A stretch of 64,000 nucleotides of DNA from CALCKU01 sp964571595 (GTDB lineage Bacteria; Pseudomonadota; Alphaproteobacteria; Caulobacterales; Maricaulaceae). The notes below the pieces were generated by a model. It searched no databases. It was not told where the DNA came from and was given only the letters and a program-made list of their open reading frames with translations. Positions 36,598 through 45,197 of this stretch are shown here, piece after piece. Numbering within the stretch: the stretch's first letter is position 1; every line of letters starts with the position of its first letter. The stretch covers positions 13,477 through 77,476 of the forward strand of contig CAZNCJ010000003.1 of assembly GCA_964571595.1 (NCBI GenBank), in the 5' to 3' direction. The position numbers and the translations under genes were made by a program.

Positions 36598-38898
36598 TTA
36601 ATTCCTGACGGCTTTTCCATTATCTAACAAGGTGCGAATACGTTCTTGTGTTTGAGGGGTTTTGGCCAAAACCAAAAAGGCGCGCCTCTCGGCATCATAA
36701 AGGTCTTGTTCTGACATTAAGGTCCCCGGCTTTATGTCCCCGCCCGTTACGATCTCGGCAATTTGCGTGGAGACAAACACATCGTGCGGATAAAGTTTGC
36801 CTTTGGCTTGCATATCTTTTGCCCAGTTCACCATTTTATCAAAGAGCGGCTTACCCGCCATCGCAATATCTGGGCGCGAAAACGGCTTTTGACCTTTGCC
36901 AGACTTAATTGCTTTGAGGCTTTCGGTGAAGAGGCGGTCGCGATTATTTTCAAATCTGTCATTGTCGCGCAACATAGCCAGATCACGCGCCAGGATGGGC
37001 GAGCTGGCGGTTTTTCCATAACCAAGCGCCATGAAGGCTTCCCATGCACCGGCCTCTACGTCGCCGTCTTTTTTCTCTATCCAGCGATAAAGCGTTTCCT
37101 TACAGCCCCCGCCGCCCGGAATAACGCCGACACCACTCTCCACCAGACCCATATTGGAATTGGCATGACAAATCACCTCTTTGGCATGGAGCACAACCTC
37201 AAAACCCCCGCCTAATGACAGGCCGACTGGCGCGGCAATAACAGGAAAATCAGCTACGGCCATTTTATGAACTGTCTGCTGGAAATGGGCGAGAAAAGCG
37301 TCAAGCCCGTCCCAATCTTCAGTTTCAAAAAAGGCCCGGACGGCATTCAGATTAACCCCGCAAGAAAAATGCTGGGCATCATTATGCACCAGCACGCCGC
37401 GCATCTCCCTGCTCGCAGCCTTCTCTAAGGCCTGCTCTAAAATCTGCATGGAACCTGCACCTAACGCATTGGCCTTTGAGTGAAACTCGACAAGGGCCAC
37501 ACCGTCCACATCATAGCAACTGGCCTGATCATTACTGAAAATTGGGTTCAGGGTTTTGCGCTTATCGTTAAAGCGTAATGTCCCATCTGGGCGGTCTATA
37601 TCAACCCAATCACCGCTAAAGCTACGCGCCTTTAAACCAGCCTCCGCATTATAGAAAGACGAGCCTGCCGCACTGCGCAAAAATTCGGGTACATATTTTT
37701 TATCCGCTTCTAAGCGCGCGGTAAGATAATCCACCCCTATTTCGTCAATCAGCTCAAACGGGCCTTTAATCCAATTATAGCCCATCTTCATAGCGTCATC
37801 TATGGCTGTCGCCGTATCGCCAACTTCAGGTACAAGCGAGGCCGCATATGACAAGACCTTGGACATAACCGCCCAAGCATAATCCCCATATTTGGATTTA
37901 TCTTCAAGGATATGCATTATCCCGTCTTTTTCCGCTTTAAGGGCCACCGGAATATTCAGCGCTTGTAGTGGCCCGTATTGTCCGGTGTTTAAATCTATAA
38001 CCTCTTTCGTCCCGTTCGTAGTTCGGTAAAAGCCAGCGCCCGTCTTTTGCCCGCGCTGCCCATTTGCAATCATCTCTTCCATTAAAGACAGCTTGGTACC
38101 AACAGCGTGAAAAGCATCACCTTGGGGCAGTATCGACACAAGGCTTGTTGCGACATCTGACATAAGGTCAATACCGATTAGATCGTAAAGCCCGAAAACC
38201 CCCGTCTTAGGTATACCCATAGGGCGTCCAAAAACGGCGTCTGCTTCCTGCGGGCTAAGCCCCATATCATAAGCCGTATGAAGGGCGGCCTGAATAGCAT
38301 AGCACCCCACGCGGTTACCTAGAAAGCCCGGCGTATCGCGGCACACAACCACGCCTTTTCCCAAATCCTGATCACAAAAAGCATGCAGGCGCGTCATAAT
38401 ATCGGGGTCACTATCCGTGCCAGCGACCAGTTCCAGCAAAGGCATAAACCGCACAGGGTTGAAAAAATGCGTTATGGCAAAGCGTTTGCGAAAATCCAAA
38501 GGCATATCCTCGACCAGTAATTTAATCGGGATTGTCGAGGTATTCGACGATATGATCGCATCGGGCTTACAGACATCATCTAATTTTTTATAGAGGTCTT
38601 TTTTCAGATCAAGACGTTCTAATATCGCCTCGGCAATCCAGTCACATTCTGATAGTTTATCCAAATCATCACGTATATTGCCCACAGTAATATGATCGGC
38701 AATATCAGGACTAAGAATACCCGGATTGGCAGGATTGGAAATGCGGTCCAGACCTTTTTGCGCCAAGGCATTCACATCCCCGCCACTATCTGTGGGAAGA
38801 TCAAGCAATAGAACTTCGCAGCCTGCATTGGCCGCTTGTCCGGCAATGCCAGCGCCCATTGTGCCTGCGCCAATTACCGCTATTTTTTTAAACGTCAT
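36598..38898 (-). CDS. Bifunctional 3-hydroxyacyl-CoA dehydrogenase / enoyl-CoA hydratase
   Basis: The 766-residue protein has the dehydrogenase half first: IAVIGAGTMGAGIAGQAANAG for NAD binding, then AITHFFNPVRFMPLLELVAG with the catalytic His, then RDTPGFLGNRVGCYAIQAALHTAYDMGL. The crotonase half follows from about residue 480: VDGVALVEFHSKANALG, PVGLSLGGGFEVVLHAKEVICHANSNMGLVESGVGVIPGGGG. The order is reversed relative to FadB of enteric bacteria, and there is no separate thiolase gene nearby. It should carry out two successive beta-oxidation steps on the CoA ester made by the adjacent synthetase. Confidence 0.92.
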   Translation of the reverse strand: MTFKKIAVIGAGTMGAGIAGQAANAGCEVLLLDLPTDSGGDVNALAQKGLDRISNPANPGILSPDIADHITVGNIRDDLDKLSECDWIAEAILERLDLKKDLYKKLDDVCKPDAIISSNTSTIPIKLLVEDMPLDFRKRFAITHFFNPVRFMPLLELVAGTDSDPDIMTRLHAFCDQDLGKGVVVCRDTPGFLGNRVGCYAIQAALHTAYDMGLSPQEADAVFGRPMGIPKTGVFGLYDLIGIDLMSDVATSLVSILPQGDAFHAVGTKLSLMEEMIANGQRGQKTGAGFYRTTNGTKEVIDLNTGQYGPLQALNIPVALKAEKDGIMHILEDKSKYGDYAWAVMSKVLSYAASLVPEVGDTATAIDDAMKMGYNWIKGPFELIDEIGVDYLTARLEADKKYVPEFLRSAAGSSFYNAEAGLKARSFSGDWVDIDRPDGTLRFNDKRKTLNPIFSNDQASCYDVDGVALVEFHSKANALGAGSMQILEQALEKAASREMRGVLVHNDAQHFSCGVNLNAVRAFFETEDWDGLDAFLAHFQQTVHKMAVADFPVIAAPVGLSLGGGFEVVLHAKEVICHANSNMGLVESGVGVIPGGGGCKETLYRWIEKKDGDVEAGAWEAFMALGYGKTASSPILARDLAMLRDNDRFENNRDRLFTESLKAIKSGKGQKPFSRPDIAMAGKPLFDKMVNWAKDMQAKGKLYPHDVFVSTQIAEIVTGGDIKPGTLMSEQDLYDAERRAFLVLAKTPQTQERIRTLLDNGKAVRN

Positions 38899-38958
38899 CT
38901 CGTTATGTCCTATTCGTCAGCATGTTCTATTGGGCAGCATATCCTATCGGTCTGGGCC

Positions 38959-39747
38959 TTAAGCCAAGCCCGTTATAAACCTGCGCAAAGCCAATAAGGT
39001 TTTCTTCGGGGCCTCAAGGGGTAACATATGGCCGTAACCCTCAATTATATCGGGCGTGACAGATAGAGTTTGCGCTAATTGCTTACCTGTCTTTATGTGG
39101 GTCATTTTATCATCAGACGCCAATATACAATGGCGAGCTATATCCAGAGTGCCAGCTATATCATTGCCGCCTTTATAATCGGCGCAGGCCTGTAAGTCAG
39201 CCGCCAGAGGATTAGAGGACATTATCGCGCGCGATATGGCAATGGGTTGCATGCCCGGCACAGAGCTTTCGCCCCTATGGGCGCGCGGGCCAAAACCCCA
39301 ATTACACATCATAGAGGCCGCTTTATCAGAGCTTTCCTTGGCGGTATCGATCAAGGCCTGATTGACCGGAATAGACGCCGCCGTTGCCACCGCACAGATT
39401 GAGGCACATTGCTCAGGCGCAGATTTATAGAGCTCCAGCGCACTTAAAAAACCTTGCGAATGACCGACAATATGCGCTGAGCTTACACCGCATGTTTTAA
39501 GAAACTCGGCAAGCCAAGGCCCGCTTTCTTCTATGGTTGTAAAAGCCTGCCCGCCAGAAAGACTATGTCCGGGCAGATCAGGGGCCAACACACTAAAGCC
39601 GTGATAGGCAAACCAGCGGGTTTGCAAGGCCCATGTGCGGTGATCCCCGCCGCTACCATGTAAAAACAAAACTGTCGGCAGATCAGGATTAAACTCTTTC
39701 CCTCCTGTGGCTATATAGACGGGGGCTTGACGAAGGGTGATCTCCAT
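38959..39747 (-). CDS. Alpha/beta hydrolase
   Basis: The 262-residue protein has the alpha/beta-hydrolase fold: the oxyanion region VLFLHGSGGDHRTW, the nucleophile elbow VGHSQGFLSAL with Ser97, an acidic residue in CILASDDKMTHIKTG and the His of IEGYGHMLPLE. The substrate is unknown. Its ATG shares a base with the metY stop (TAATG), so it is translated with metY. A link to sulfur amino-acid or ester metabolism is only inferred from that. Confidence 0.88.
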   Translation of the reverse strand: MEITLRQAPVYIATGGKEFNPDLPTVLFLHGSGGDHRTWALQTRWFAYHGFSVLAPDLPGHSLSGGQAFTTIEESGPWLAEFLKTCGVSSAHIVGHSQGFLSALELYKSAPEQCASICAVATAASIPVNQALIDTAKESSDKAASMMCNWGFGPRAHRGESSVPGMQPIAISRAIMSSNPLAADLQACADYKGGNDIAGTLDIARHCILASDDKMTHIKTGKQLAQTLSVTPDIIEGYGHMLPLEAPKKTLLALRRFITGLA

Positions 39748-41063
39748 TACGCCCCCTTTTCTGCGGCGCGCTTTGCAGCTTTAATACCCTTTTGGAAATC
39801 AGCCTTAATATCCTTGATATCCTCAAGGCCGACAGACACACGAATAAGGTCTTCACTAATACCTGCGGCTTCCATCGCCTCTTTTGTAAGCCTTGAATGT
39901 GTCGTGCTGCCAGGGTGTAAGACGAGGGTTCGACTATCCCCGACATTTGCCAAATGCGAAGCCAATGTCACAGATTGGATAAAGGCCGCCCCGCCAGCAC
40001 GTCCGCCAGTGACACCAAAGCACAACATAGAGCCAGCCCCTTTAGGAAATAATTTTGCCACATGTTCAGGGGCGTCAATTTCTGGATGGCTGACCCATGT
40101 CACGCCCTCTTGGTCTTGTAGCCACGCCATAAGCTCGCGCGCATTTTGCACATGTTTTTGCATACGCAATTCCAATGTCTCAACACCTTGCAAAATCAAA
40201 AAAGCATTATGAGGCGAGAGAGCCGCGCCCAGATCGCGCATAGCCTCAGAGCGGATTTTCATCACAAAGGCTGTCGGGCCAAATTCTTCCCAGAACTTCA
40301 TACCGTGAAACGGGGCGTAAGGCTCGGTAAGCTCCGGAAAGCGCGGTTTCCCGTCATCCCTCAAAACACCCCAGTTAAAATTACCCCCGTCAATGATGCA
40401 CCCGCCAATGGCCGCCCCGTGACCGCCAATCCATTTGGTAATGGAATGCACGACAATATTAGCCCCGTGCTCTATGGGGCGATTAAGTGCGGGCGTTGCA
40501 AAGGTGGCATCTACGACAACTGGCACACCGGCCGCGTTCGCGATTTTAGAGATTTGAGGCAGATTGGAAACTTCCATACCCGGATTGGAAATACTTTCAC
40601 AAAAGACGAGTTTCGTGCGCGGGCCAATCGCTTTTTTAAGCGCTTTTTCGTCGTTAATCGCAATGAAGTCACAGCTTATCCCAAAGCGTTTTAACGTATA
40701 GCGCAGCGTCGTCGCGGTTGAGCCGTAAAGCTGGGCGGAGGCAACAATATGATCACCATGGGAACATAATGTGATAAAGGTGGCAAACAAAGCCGACATG
40801 CCCGAAGCCGTACAAATCGCCCCGGCCCCGCCTTCAAGTGCGGCCAAGCGCTGCTCAAGCACAGCAACGGTCGGGTTGGAAATACGCGAGTAAATATGCC
40901 CGCCTTGTTCCACATTAAACAAAGAAGAGGCCTGCGAAACAGAACTAAACGCATAAGAGGTTGTCTGGTAAATGGGCACGGCGCGAGAGCCATGTTCTGT
41001 TTCAGGATTATAGCCCGTATGCAAAGCAATGGTGGCAGGTTTTAAATAGGAAGAATTGGTCAT
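39747..41063 (-). CDS. metY: O-acetylhomoserine sulfhydrylase
   Basis: The protein is a Cys/Met-metabolism PLP enzyme of the MetY type. It contains TIALHTGYNPETEHGSRAVPIYQTTSYAF, HIYSRISNPTVAVLEQRLAALEGG, VVVDATFATPALNRPIEHGANIVVHSITKWIGGHG (the Lys of SITKW binds PLP), and GSSTHSRL-like PGSTTHSRL near the end. It makes homocysteine from O-acetylhomoserine and sulfide, or methionine directly if methanethiol is used. The ATG at 41063 (MTNSSYLKPATIAL) fits the family; an open extension to 41120 is unlikely. It follows the mttB homologue after a 208-base gap that holds RNA-like hairpins. Methanethiol capture would suit a DMSP user, but is inference. Confidence 0.94.
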   Translation of the reverse strand: MTNSSYLKPATIALHTGYNPETEHGSRAVPIYQTTSYAFSSVSQASSLFNVEQGGHIYSRISNPTVAVLEQRLAALEGGAGAICTASGMSALFATFITLCSHGDHIVASAQLYGSTATTLRYTLKRFGISCDFIAINDEKALKKAIGPRTKLVFCESISNPGMEVSNLPQISKIANAAGVPVVVDATFATPALNRPIEHGANIVVHSITKWIGGHGAAIGGCIIDGGNFNWGVLRDDGKPRFPELTEPYAPFHGMKFWEEFGPTAFVMKIRSEAMRDLGAALSPHNAFLILQGVETLELRMQKHVQNARELMAWLQDQEGVTWVSHPEIDAPEHVAKLFPKGAGSMLCFGVTGGRAGGAAFIQSVTLASHLANVGDSRTLVLHPGSTTHSRLTKEAMEAAGISEDLIRVSVGLEDIKDIKADFQKGIKAAKRAAEKGA

Positions 41064-41172
41064 TCGCTTTCTTAAAATCTTTCCAGCGGGAATCCAATAG
41101 GATTCCAGTGGTTTTTCCAAAACATTTATACTGATGAAATGGACTATCTTATTGGCTTATACCCCCCCTTCT

Positions 41173-41233
41173 TGCCAACGCGAATATCGGGCAAAAGGAT
41201 TGAAGCACGGCCTTAAGTTTCCTCGCCGCGCTT
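41173..41233 (-). promoter_or_regulatory. Structured leader upstream of metY
   Basis: In the 208-base gap before metY, the minus strand reads AAGCGCGGC (41233-41225), a 13-base loop, then GCCGTGCTT (41211-41203). This is a 9-bp stem with one G-U pair that would be a mismatch on the other strand, so it favours a minus-strand RNA. A second stem TTGCC/GGCAA follows, with a run of seven G beyond it. It may be a riboswitch for metY, which is a common SAM-riboswitch target, or a weak terminator of the upstream operon. I could not fit it to the SAM-I or SAM-II core by eye. Confidence 0.4.
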
Positions 41234-41271
41234 GAACGCATGACCCTTAATGTTTGCGAGCTTGGGCTGGG

Positions 41272-42807
41272 TTAGCTAATATTGCTATCCGGGAAGCTCG
41301 CTTTTCGCTCTTCCATATATTTAATCAGGCGCGCATCAATATCAGGATCAAGCTCGGGTAAAGTATATTCAGCCAACATGGTTTTATAAACTTTCTCGGC
41401 GCGGTCCTCTGCACTTAGCGAGCCGTCTTCAACCCATTGCTCAAAGCTACTATTGTCTGAAACATTAGATTGGTAAAACGCCGTTTTGAAATTTTTCTGC
41501 GTATGCTCACAACCCAGGAAATGCTGGCCGGGGCCAACCTCAGCAATGGCGTCAAGGGCTTGCCCATTAGCGCTCATATCCACGCCTTTGGCAAAAACGG
41601 CCATCATCCCTGCCTGATCTGCATCCATGATGAATTTCTCATAGCCCATAGCCAGACCGCCTTCCAACCAACCGGCGGTATGCAGCATGAAATTCACGCC
41701 TGCCAATAAGCCGGTTTGGAGAGAATTTGCTGATTCATATCCGGCTTGGGCGTCAGGTACTTTAGAGGCGTTAAACCCGCCAGCAGAGCGAAACGGTACG
41801 CCCAGACGCCGCGAAAGCGCAGCGCTCATATTGATAATCATAGAGGCTTCAGGCGTCCCGAAAGTCGGGGCACCTGTCTGCATGGACATAGAGGTGACGA
41901 AATTCCCGTAAATTACAGGAGCGCCGGGCCGTACAAGTTGTGTTAGCGCCATGCCGGCTAAACCTTCGGCAAGACTTTGCGCGGCCACACCTGCGGCCGT
42001 GACGGGTGACATGGCACCAGAGACAACAAAGGGGCTGGGCATAGCGCATTGGCCGTGACGGGCATAATTTTTTAACGCCCCCAACATGGTCGCGTCCCAT
42101 GTCAATGGAGAATTAGCATTAATCAAATTAACGAGAACGCAGTTTTCTTCCACGAAATCATCGCCGAAGACGATCTTGGCCATATCTACAGTATCTAAGG
42201 CGCGTTCGGGCGCCGTCACCGAGCCCATGAAAGCTTTATCGGAATATTTGATATGGCTGTAATTCATATCAAAATGGCGCTTATTGACGGGCAAGTCGAC
42301 AGGCTCACAGACCGTACCCCCACTATGATGGAGATTAGGGGACATATAGGCCAGCTTTACGAAGTTGCGGAAGTCCTCAATATTGGCATAGCGCCGCCCT
42401 TCTTCCTTGGAATAGACAAAAGGCGGTCCATAGGCTGGAACCAAGACCGTATTATTGCCGCCGATCTGGACATTATTTTCAGGATTGCGCGCATATTGCG
42501 TAAAGGTTTTGGGGGCTGTGGCCTGAACAATTTCACGACACATGCCGCGCGGAAATTTGACGCGTTCACCGTCGGCTTTCGCGCCCGCCTTGACGAAATA
42601 ATCAATGGCTTCTTGGTCTTCCTGAATATTAAGGCCGATCTCCTCAAGAATTGTATCAGCATTATGCTCAAGCTGGGCAAGATCCGTATCATTCAAAATA
42701 GAATAGGTCGGTATATTACGTTTAATATAGGGCTCGCGTAATGGCGCACTTTCTGCCCTTGCTGCAGCACGGCCTGCACGGCCACCCGAACGTCCTCGTC
42801 TCGCCAT
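41272..42807 (-). CDS. MttB-superfamily methyltransferase, non-pyrrolysine
   Basis: The 511-residue protein is of the trimethylamine methyltransferase (MttB) superfamily. It contains DTILEEIGLNIQEDQEAIDYFVKAGA, NTVLVPAYGPPFVYSKEEGRRYANIEDFRNFVKLAYMSPNLHHSGG, then GNFVTSMSMQTGAPTFGTPEASMIINMSAALSRRLGVPFRSAGGF and PGQHFLGCEHTQKNFKTAFYQ. There is no in-frame amber codon, so it is the common form without pyrrolysine, which acts on quaternary amines such as glycine betaine in studied cases. It should transfer a methyl group to the corrinoid protein encoded at 47621. The N-terminus (RRGRSGGRAGRAAARAE) is Arg/Gly-rich and looks disordered. Substrate unknown. Confidence 0.93.
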   Translation of the reverse strand: MARRGRSGGRAGRAAARAESAPLREPYIKRNIPTYSILNDTDLAQLEHNADTILEEIGLNIQEDQEAIDYFVKAGAKADGERVKFPRGMCREIVQATAPKTFTQYARNPENNVQIGGNNTVLVPAYGPPFVYSKEEGRRYANIEDFRNFVKLAYMSPNLHHSGGTVCEPVDLPVNKRHFDMNYSHIKYSDKAFMGSVTAPERALDTVDMAKIVFGDDFVEENCVLVNLINANSPLTWDATMLGALKNYARHGQCAMPSPFVVSGAMSPVTAAGVAAQSLAEGLAGMALTQLVRPGAPVIYGNFVTSMSMQTGAPTFGTPEASMIINMSAALSRRLGVPFRSAGGFNASKVPDAQAGYESANSLQTGLLAGVNFMLHTAGWLEGGLAMGYEKFIMDADQAGMMAVFAKGVDMSANGQALDAIAEVGPGQHFLGCEHTQKNFKTAFYQSNVSDNSSFEQWVEDGSLSAEDRAEKVYKTMLAEYTLPELDPDIDARLIKYMEERKASFPDSNIS

Positions 42808-42819
42808 ATCTTCCTCCGT

Positions 42820-44772
42820 TTAAGCGTTTCTCGTTCTATTTCTTTTGCGCCTCTTATTATTATTTTCCGCTACGGCATGGGCCGTGGGAAAGCCCATCGA
42901 TCCGACGAAATAATCTTGGAATTTCGGCTCGAGCGCCGTTTCCATTTTGATGATATTATCTACCGCCTCTGAAATTTTATCTCTTTGCCCAATATCTAAA
43001 ATCGCCATAGCTGCCCCCATGCCCGCAGCATTGCCAATAGAACTTATGATGTCAGCCGGAGCATGTGGAATAATGCCAATATCTGCTACATAGCGACTAT
43101 CCAAATGTGTCCCGAAAGCCCCCGCCAGCAGGACTTCATCAAACTGTTCGCACCCCAAACTCTCAGCGAGTAATTGCGCGCCGGCATAAAGGGCCGCCTT
43201 GGCCAGTTGAACAGCCCGAATATCTGTCTGCTTTACCGTGATCGGATTACCCTCTTGGCGCAGCAATGTGTAAACCCAGACATTCCCGTCCTGATGAAAG
43301 CGCTCAGGGGCGGCGGAAGGAATAAACAGTCCGCTTTTATCAATCAGCCCTGCATCTGCGAGCTCTACCATCACTTCAAAAATGCCCGAGCCGCAAATAC
43401 CTGTGATTTTATGATCGCTCAAATCCATTTGATCCGAGAGCCAATCATCATGGCCAATAATTTTAACCTTGCCGTTTTTACTGACCGGATCAATACGTAC
43501 GCGCTCAATCGCGCCTAATGAAGCCCGTACGCCAGAACTTATTTCAGCCCCTTCTAGGGCCGGCCCCGTCGGAGAAGATGCGGCTGCGATTTTGCCGTGA
43601 TGCGAGAGGACAATTTCAGCATTTGTGCCGATATCGACAAGCAGAACCGAGCCTTTATCCATGCGGTCAATCTGTGTGAGATAGGCCGCTGACGTATCCG
43701 CGCCGACATGTCCGCCAATAAGCGGAAACAAGGAAAGGCGCGCGGCTGTTTCAAGCCCGAGATCCATATCGGCAGCCGGAACCTCTACCCAGTTTTTAAC
43801 GGATAAAGAAAAAGGTGCCTGACCCAGAGGTGTCGGGTCAATGCCCAGCAATAAGTGATGCATGATCGGGTTGCCCACACATATGACTTCGAGCATTTGC
43901 TCAGACTGCAGGCCAAGTTCTGTCATTGCCTCTGCAATCATGGTCTTGATCTGGGCACGTATATCGGCGGTAAGTTTGGCTTCCCCGCCTTTATTCATCA
44001 TCACATAAGACACACGGCTCATCAGGTCTTCGCCGTAACGGATTTGCGGGTTCATCGCCGCCTTTTCATAGCTCAGCTTTCCAGTGGAAAGATCATAGAC
44101 ATAAAGCGCAACAGAGGTTGAGCCGACATCTATCGCAGCGCCAAAAGCGGCCTTATCTGAAGGCTGCCAAATATCAATCAAATCGCTATCGTCACGCACC
44201 ACACAAATCACAGTGCGCTCATGCGCGTCGAGTAAGGGTTGGAGTTTGGTATAAACATGCAGGCTTTGCGCGCGCGGCACATGTGCCTTCACCCCCAGAT
44301 CAGCGAGTGCCGCCAGTAAGGCCTCCCCGTCACTGGGGTTATCTTCCAATGTCGGCACAGCCAACTTGACCATATGCAGGCGAATGGCGGGGTTAAGATC
44401 GACATCAAAATGCGTGCTTTGTTTCTTTATCGCGCTTTCCGTCTCACGCGAATCAGACGGCACTTCAACAACAAGATCGCCGCAAATTTTTGCCCGGCAC
44501 GCCAAGCGGCGATGATCAGACAGCTCTCCGTCATGACGCGCTTTTTTTTCAGTAGGTGACAGTTTGGGAATATCCCCTGCCCCGACACTCAGCTTAAACT
44601 TGGCATATTCACCGGGGTCGATTTCCACCTGACAGCGTTTGCACAAGCCGCGTCCACCGCAAATGGACTGCATATCCACACCGGCTTTCAAGGCCACATC
44701 ATAGAGGCTTTCTCCCGCCTCTCCCTCGGTCTGCAAACCGCTGGGCGTAAATATGATTTTATGGCTTGGCAT
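42820..44772 (-). CDS. RACo-like corrinoid-activation protein (ferredoxin plus ASKHA domain)
   Basis: The 650-residue protein has an N-terminal 2Fe-2S ferredoxin domain with Cys38, Cys44, Cys47 and Cys92 (SICGGRGLCKRCQVE and RLACRAKI). A large ASKHA ATPase-like domain starts near 213 (GAAIDVGSTSVALYVYDLSTG), with VLLVDIGTNAEIVLSHHGKI, ALEGAEISSGVRASLGAIE and LLAGAFGTHLDSRYVADIGIIP. This is the RACo/DUF4445 family, which uses ATP to reduce inactive Co(II) corrinoid back to Co(I). It should serve the corrinoid protein of this operon. Its start shares a base with the GFA gene stop (TAATG). The C-terminus (NNNKRRKRNRTRNA) is strongly basic. Confidence 0.95.
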   Translation of the reverse strand: MPSHKIIFTPSGLQTEGEAGESLYDVALKAGVDMQSICGGRGLCKRCQVEIDPGEYAKFKLSVGAGDIPKLSPTEKKARHDGELSDHRRLACRAKICGDLVVEVPSDSRETESAIKKQSTHFDVDLNPAIRLHMVKLAVPTLEDNPSDGEALLAALADLGVKAHVPRAQSLHVYTKLQPLLDAHERTVICVVRDDSDLIDIWQPSDKAAFGAAIDVGSTSVALYVYDLSTGKLSYEKAAMNPQIRYGEDLMSRVSYVMMNKGGEAKLTADIRAQIKTMIAEAMTELGLQSEQMLEVICVGNPIMHHLLLGIDPTPLGQAPFSLSVKNWVEVPAADMDLGLETAARLSLFPLIGGHVGADTSAAYLTQIDRMDKGSVLLVDIGTNAEIVLSHHGKIAAASSPTGPALEGAEISSGVRASLGAIERVRIDPVSKNGKVKIIGHDDWLSDQMDLSDHKITGICGSGIFEVMVELADAGLIDKSGLFIPSAAPERFHQDGNVWVYTLLRQEGNPITVKQTDIRAVQLAKAALYAGAQLLAESLGCEQFDEVLLAGAFGTHLDSRYVADIGIIPHAPADIISSIGNAAGMGAAMAILDIGQRDKISEAVDNIIKMETALEPKFQDYFVGSMGFPTAHAVAENNNKRRKRNRTRNA

Positions 44773-45197
44773 TACGCCTCAACCGCCTTGCGCGTGCCGC
44801 CCGGCGGATAGGCACTATATTGCGGCAAGCCGTCAGTGATCTCGAAATAATCCGCTTTTTGTTCGACGAATATATGACCTTTTAGCTCAAGCCCGTCTGT
44901 CTCATCCAGACACCCTGTCAGCACACTTATATTATCGCGCCCCGCAGCGTCCCAAAACATATAACACCCGCAAGACTTACAATGGCCAGAACGCGTATCC
45001 TCAGAAATAGGCAACCAGTTTACCTCGCCCGTAATGTGGAGCTTGTCGCGCCTCACTCCGGCTGCCGAGATGAAATGCCCAGTGAGTTTCTGACATTGTT
45101 TGCAGTGACAATACCAAATATCGGACAAGCCAATAGCGCGGTAGGATACAGCCCCGCACAGGCATTTTCCGGTATAGGCTTTGTCAGTCTTAACCAC
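44772..45197 (-). CDS. GFA-family protein (glutathione-dependent formaldehyde-activating-like)
   Basis: The protein has the CENP-V/GFA zinc fold: TGKCLCGAVSYRA, IWYCHCKQCQKLTG, then SGHCKSCGCYMFWDAAG, with paired cysteines for two zinc sites, and LKGHIFVEQKADYFEITDGLPQY at the end. I start at a GTG at 45197, which overlaps the end of the methyltransferase gene by 8 bases; no ATG is suitable, and an upstream extension would run far into that gene. The family name suggests formaldehyde handling with glutathione, though that activity is disputed. Its place inside a C1-transfer operon is suggestive but does not prove a role. Confidence 0.82.
   Translation of the reverse strand: MVKTDKAYTGKCLCGAVSYRAIGLSDIWYCHCKQCQKLTGHFISAAGVRRDKLHITGEVNWLPISEDTRSGHCKSCGCYMFWDAAGRDNISVLTGCLDETDGLELKGHIFVEQKADYFEITDGLPQYSAYPPGGTRKAVEA

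Noticed and set aside
41272..42807. Pyrrolysine-containing MttB
   Set aside because: The frame has no internal amber codon over its whole length and no pyrrolysine tRNA or synthetase gene is in the window.
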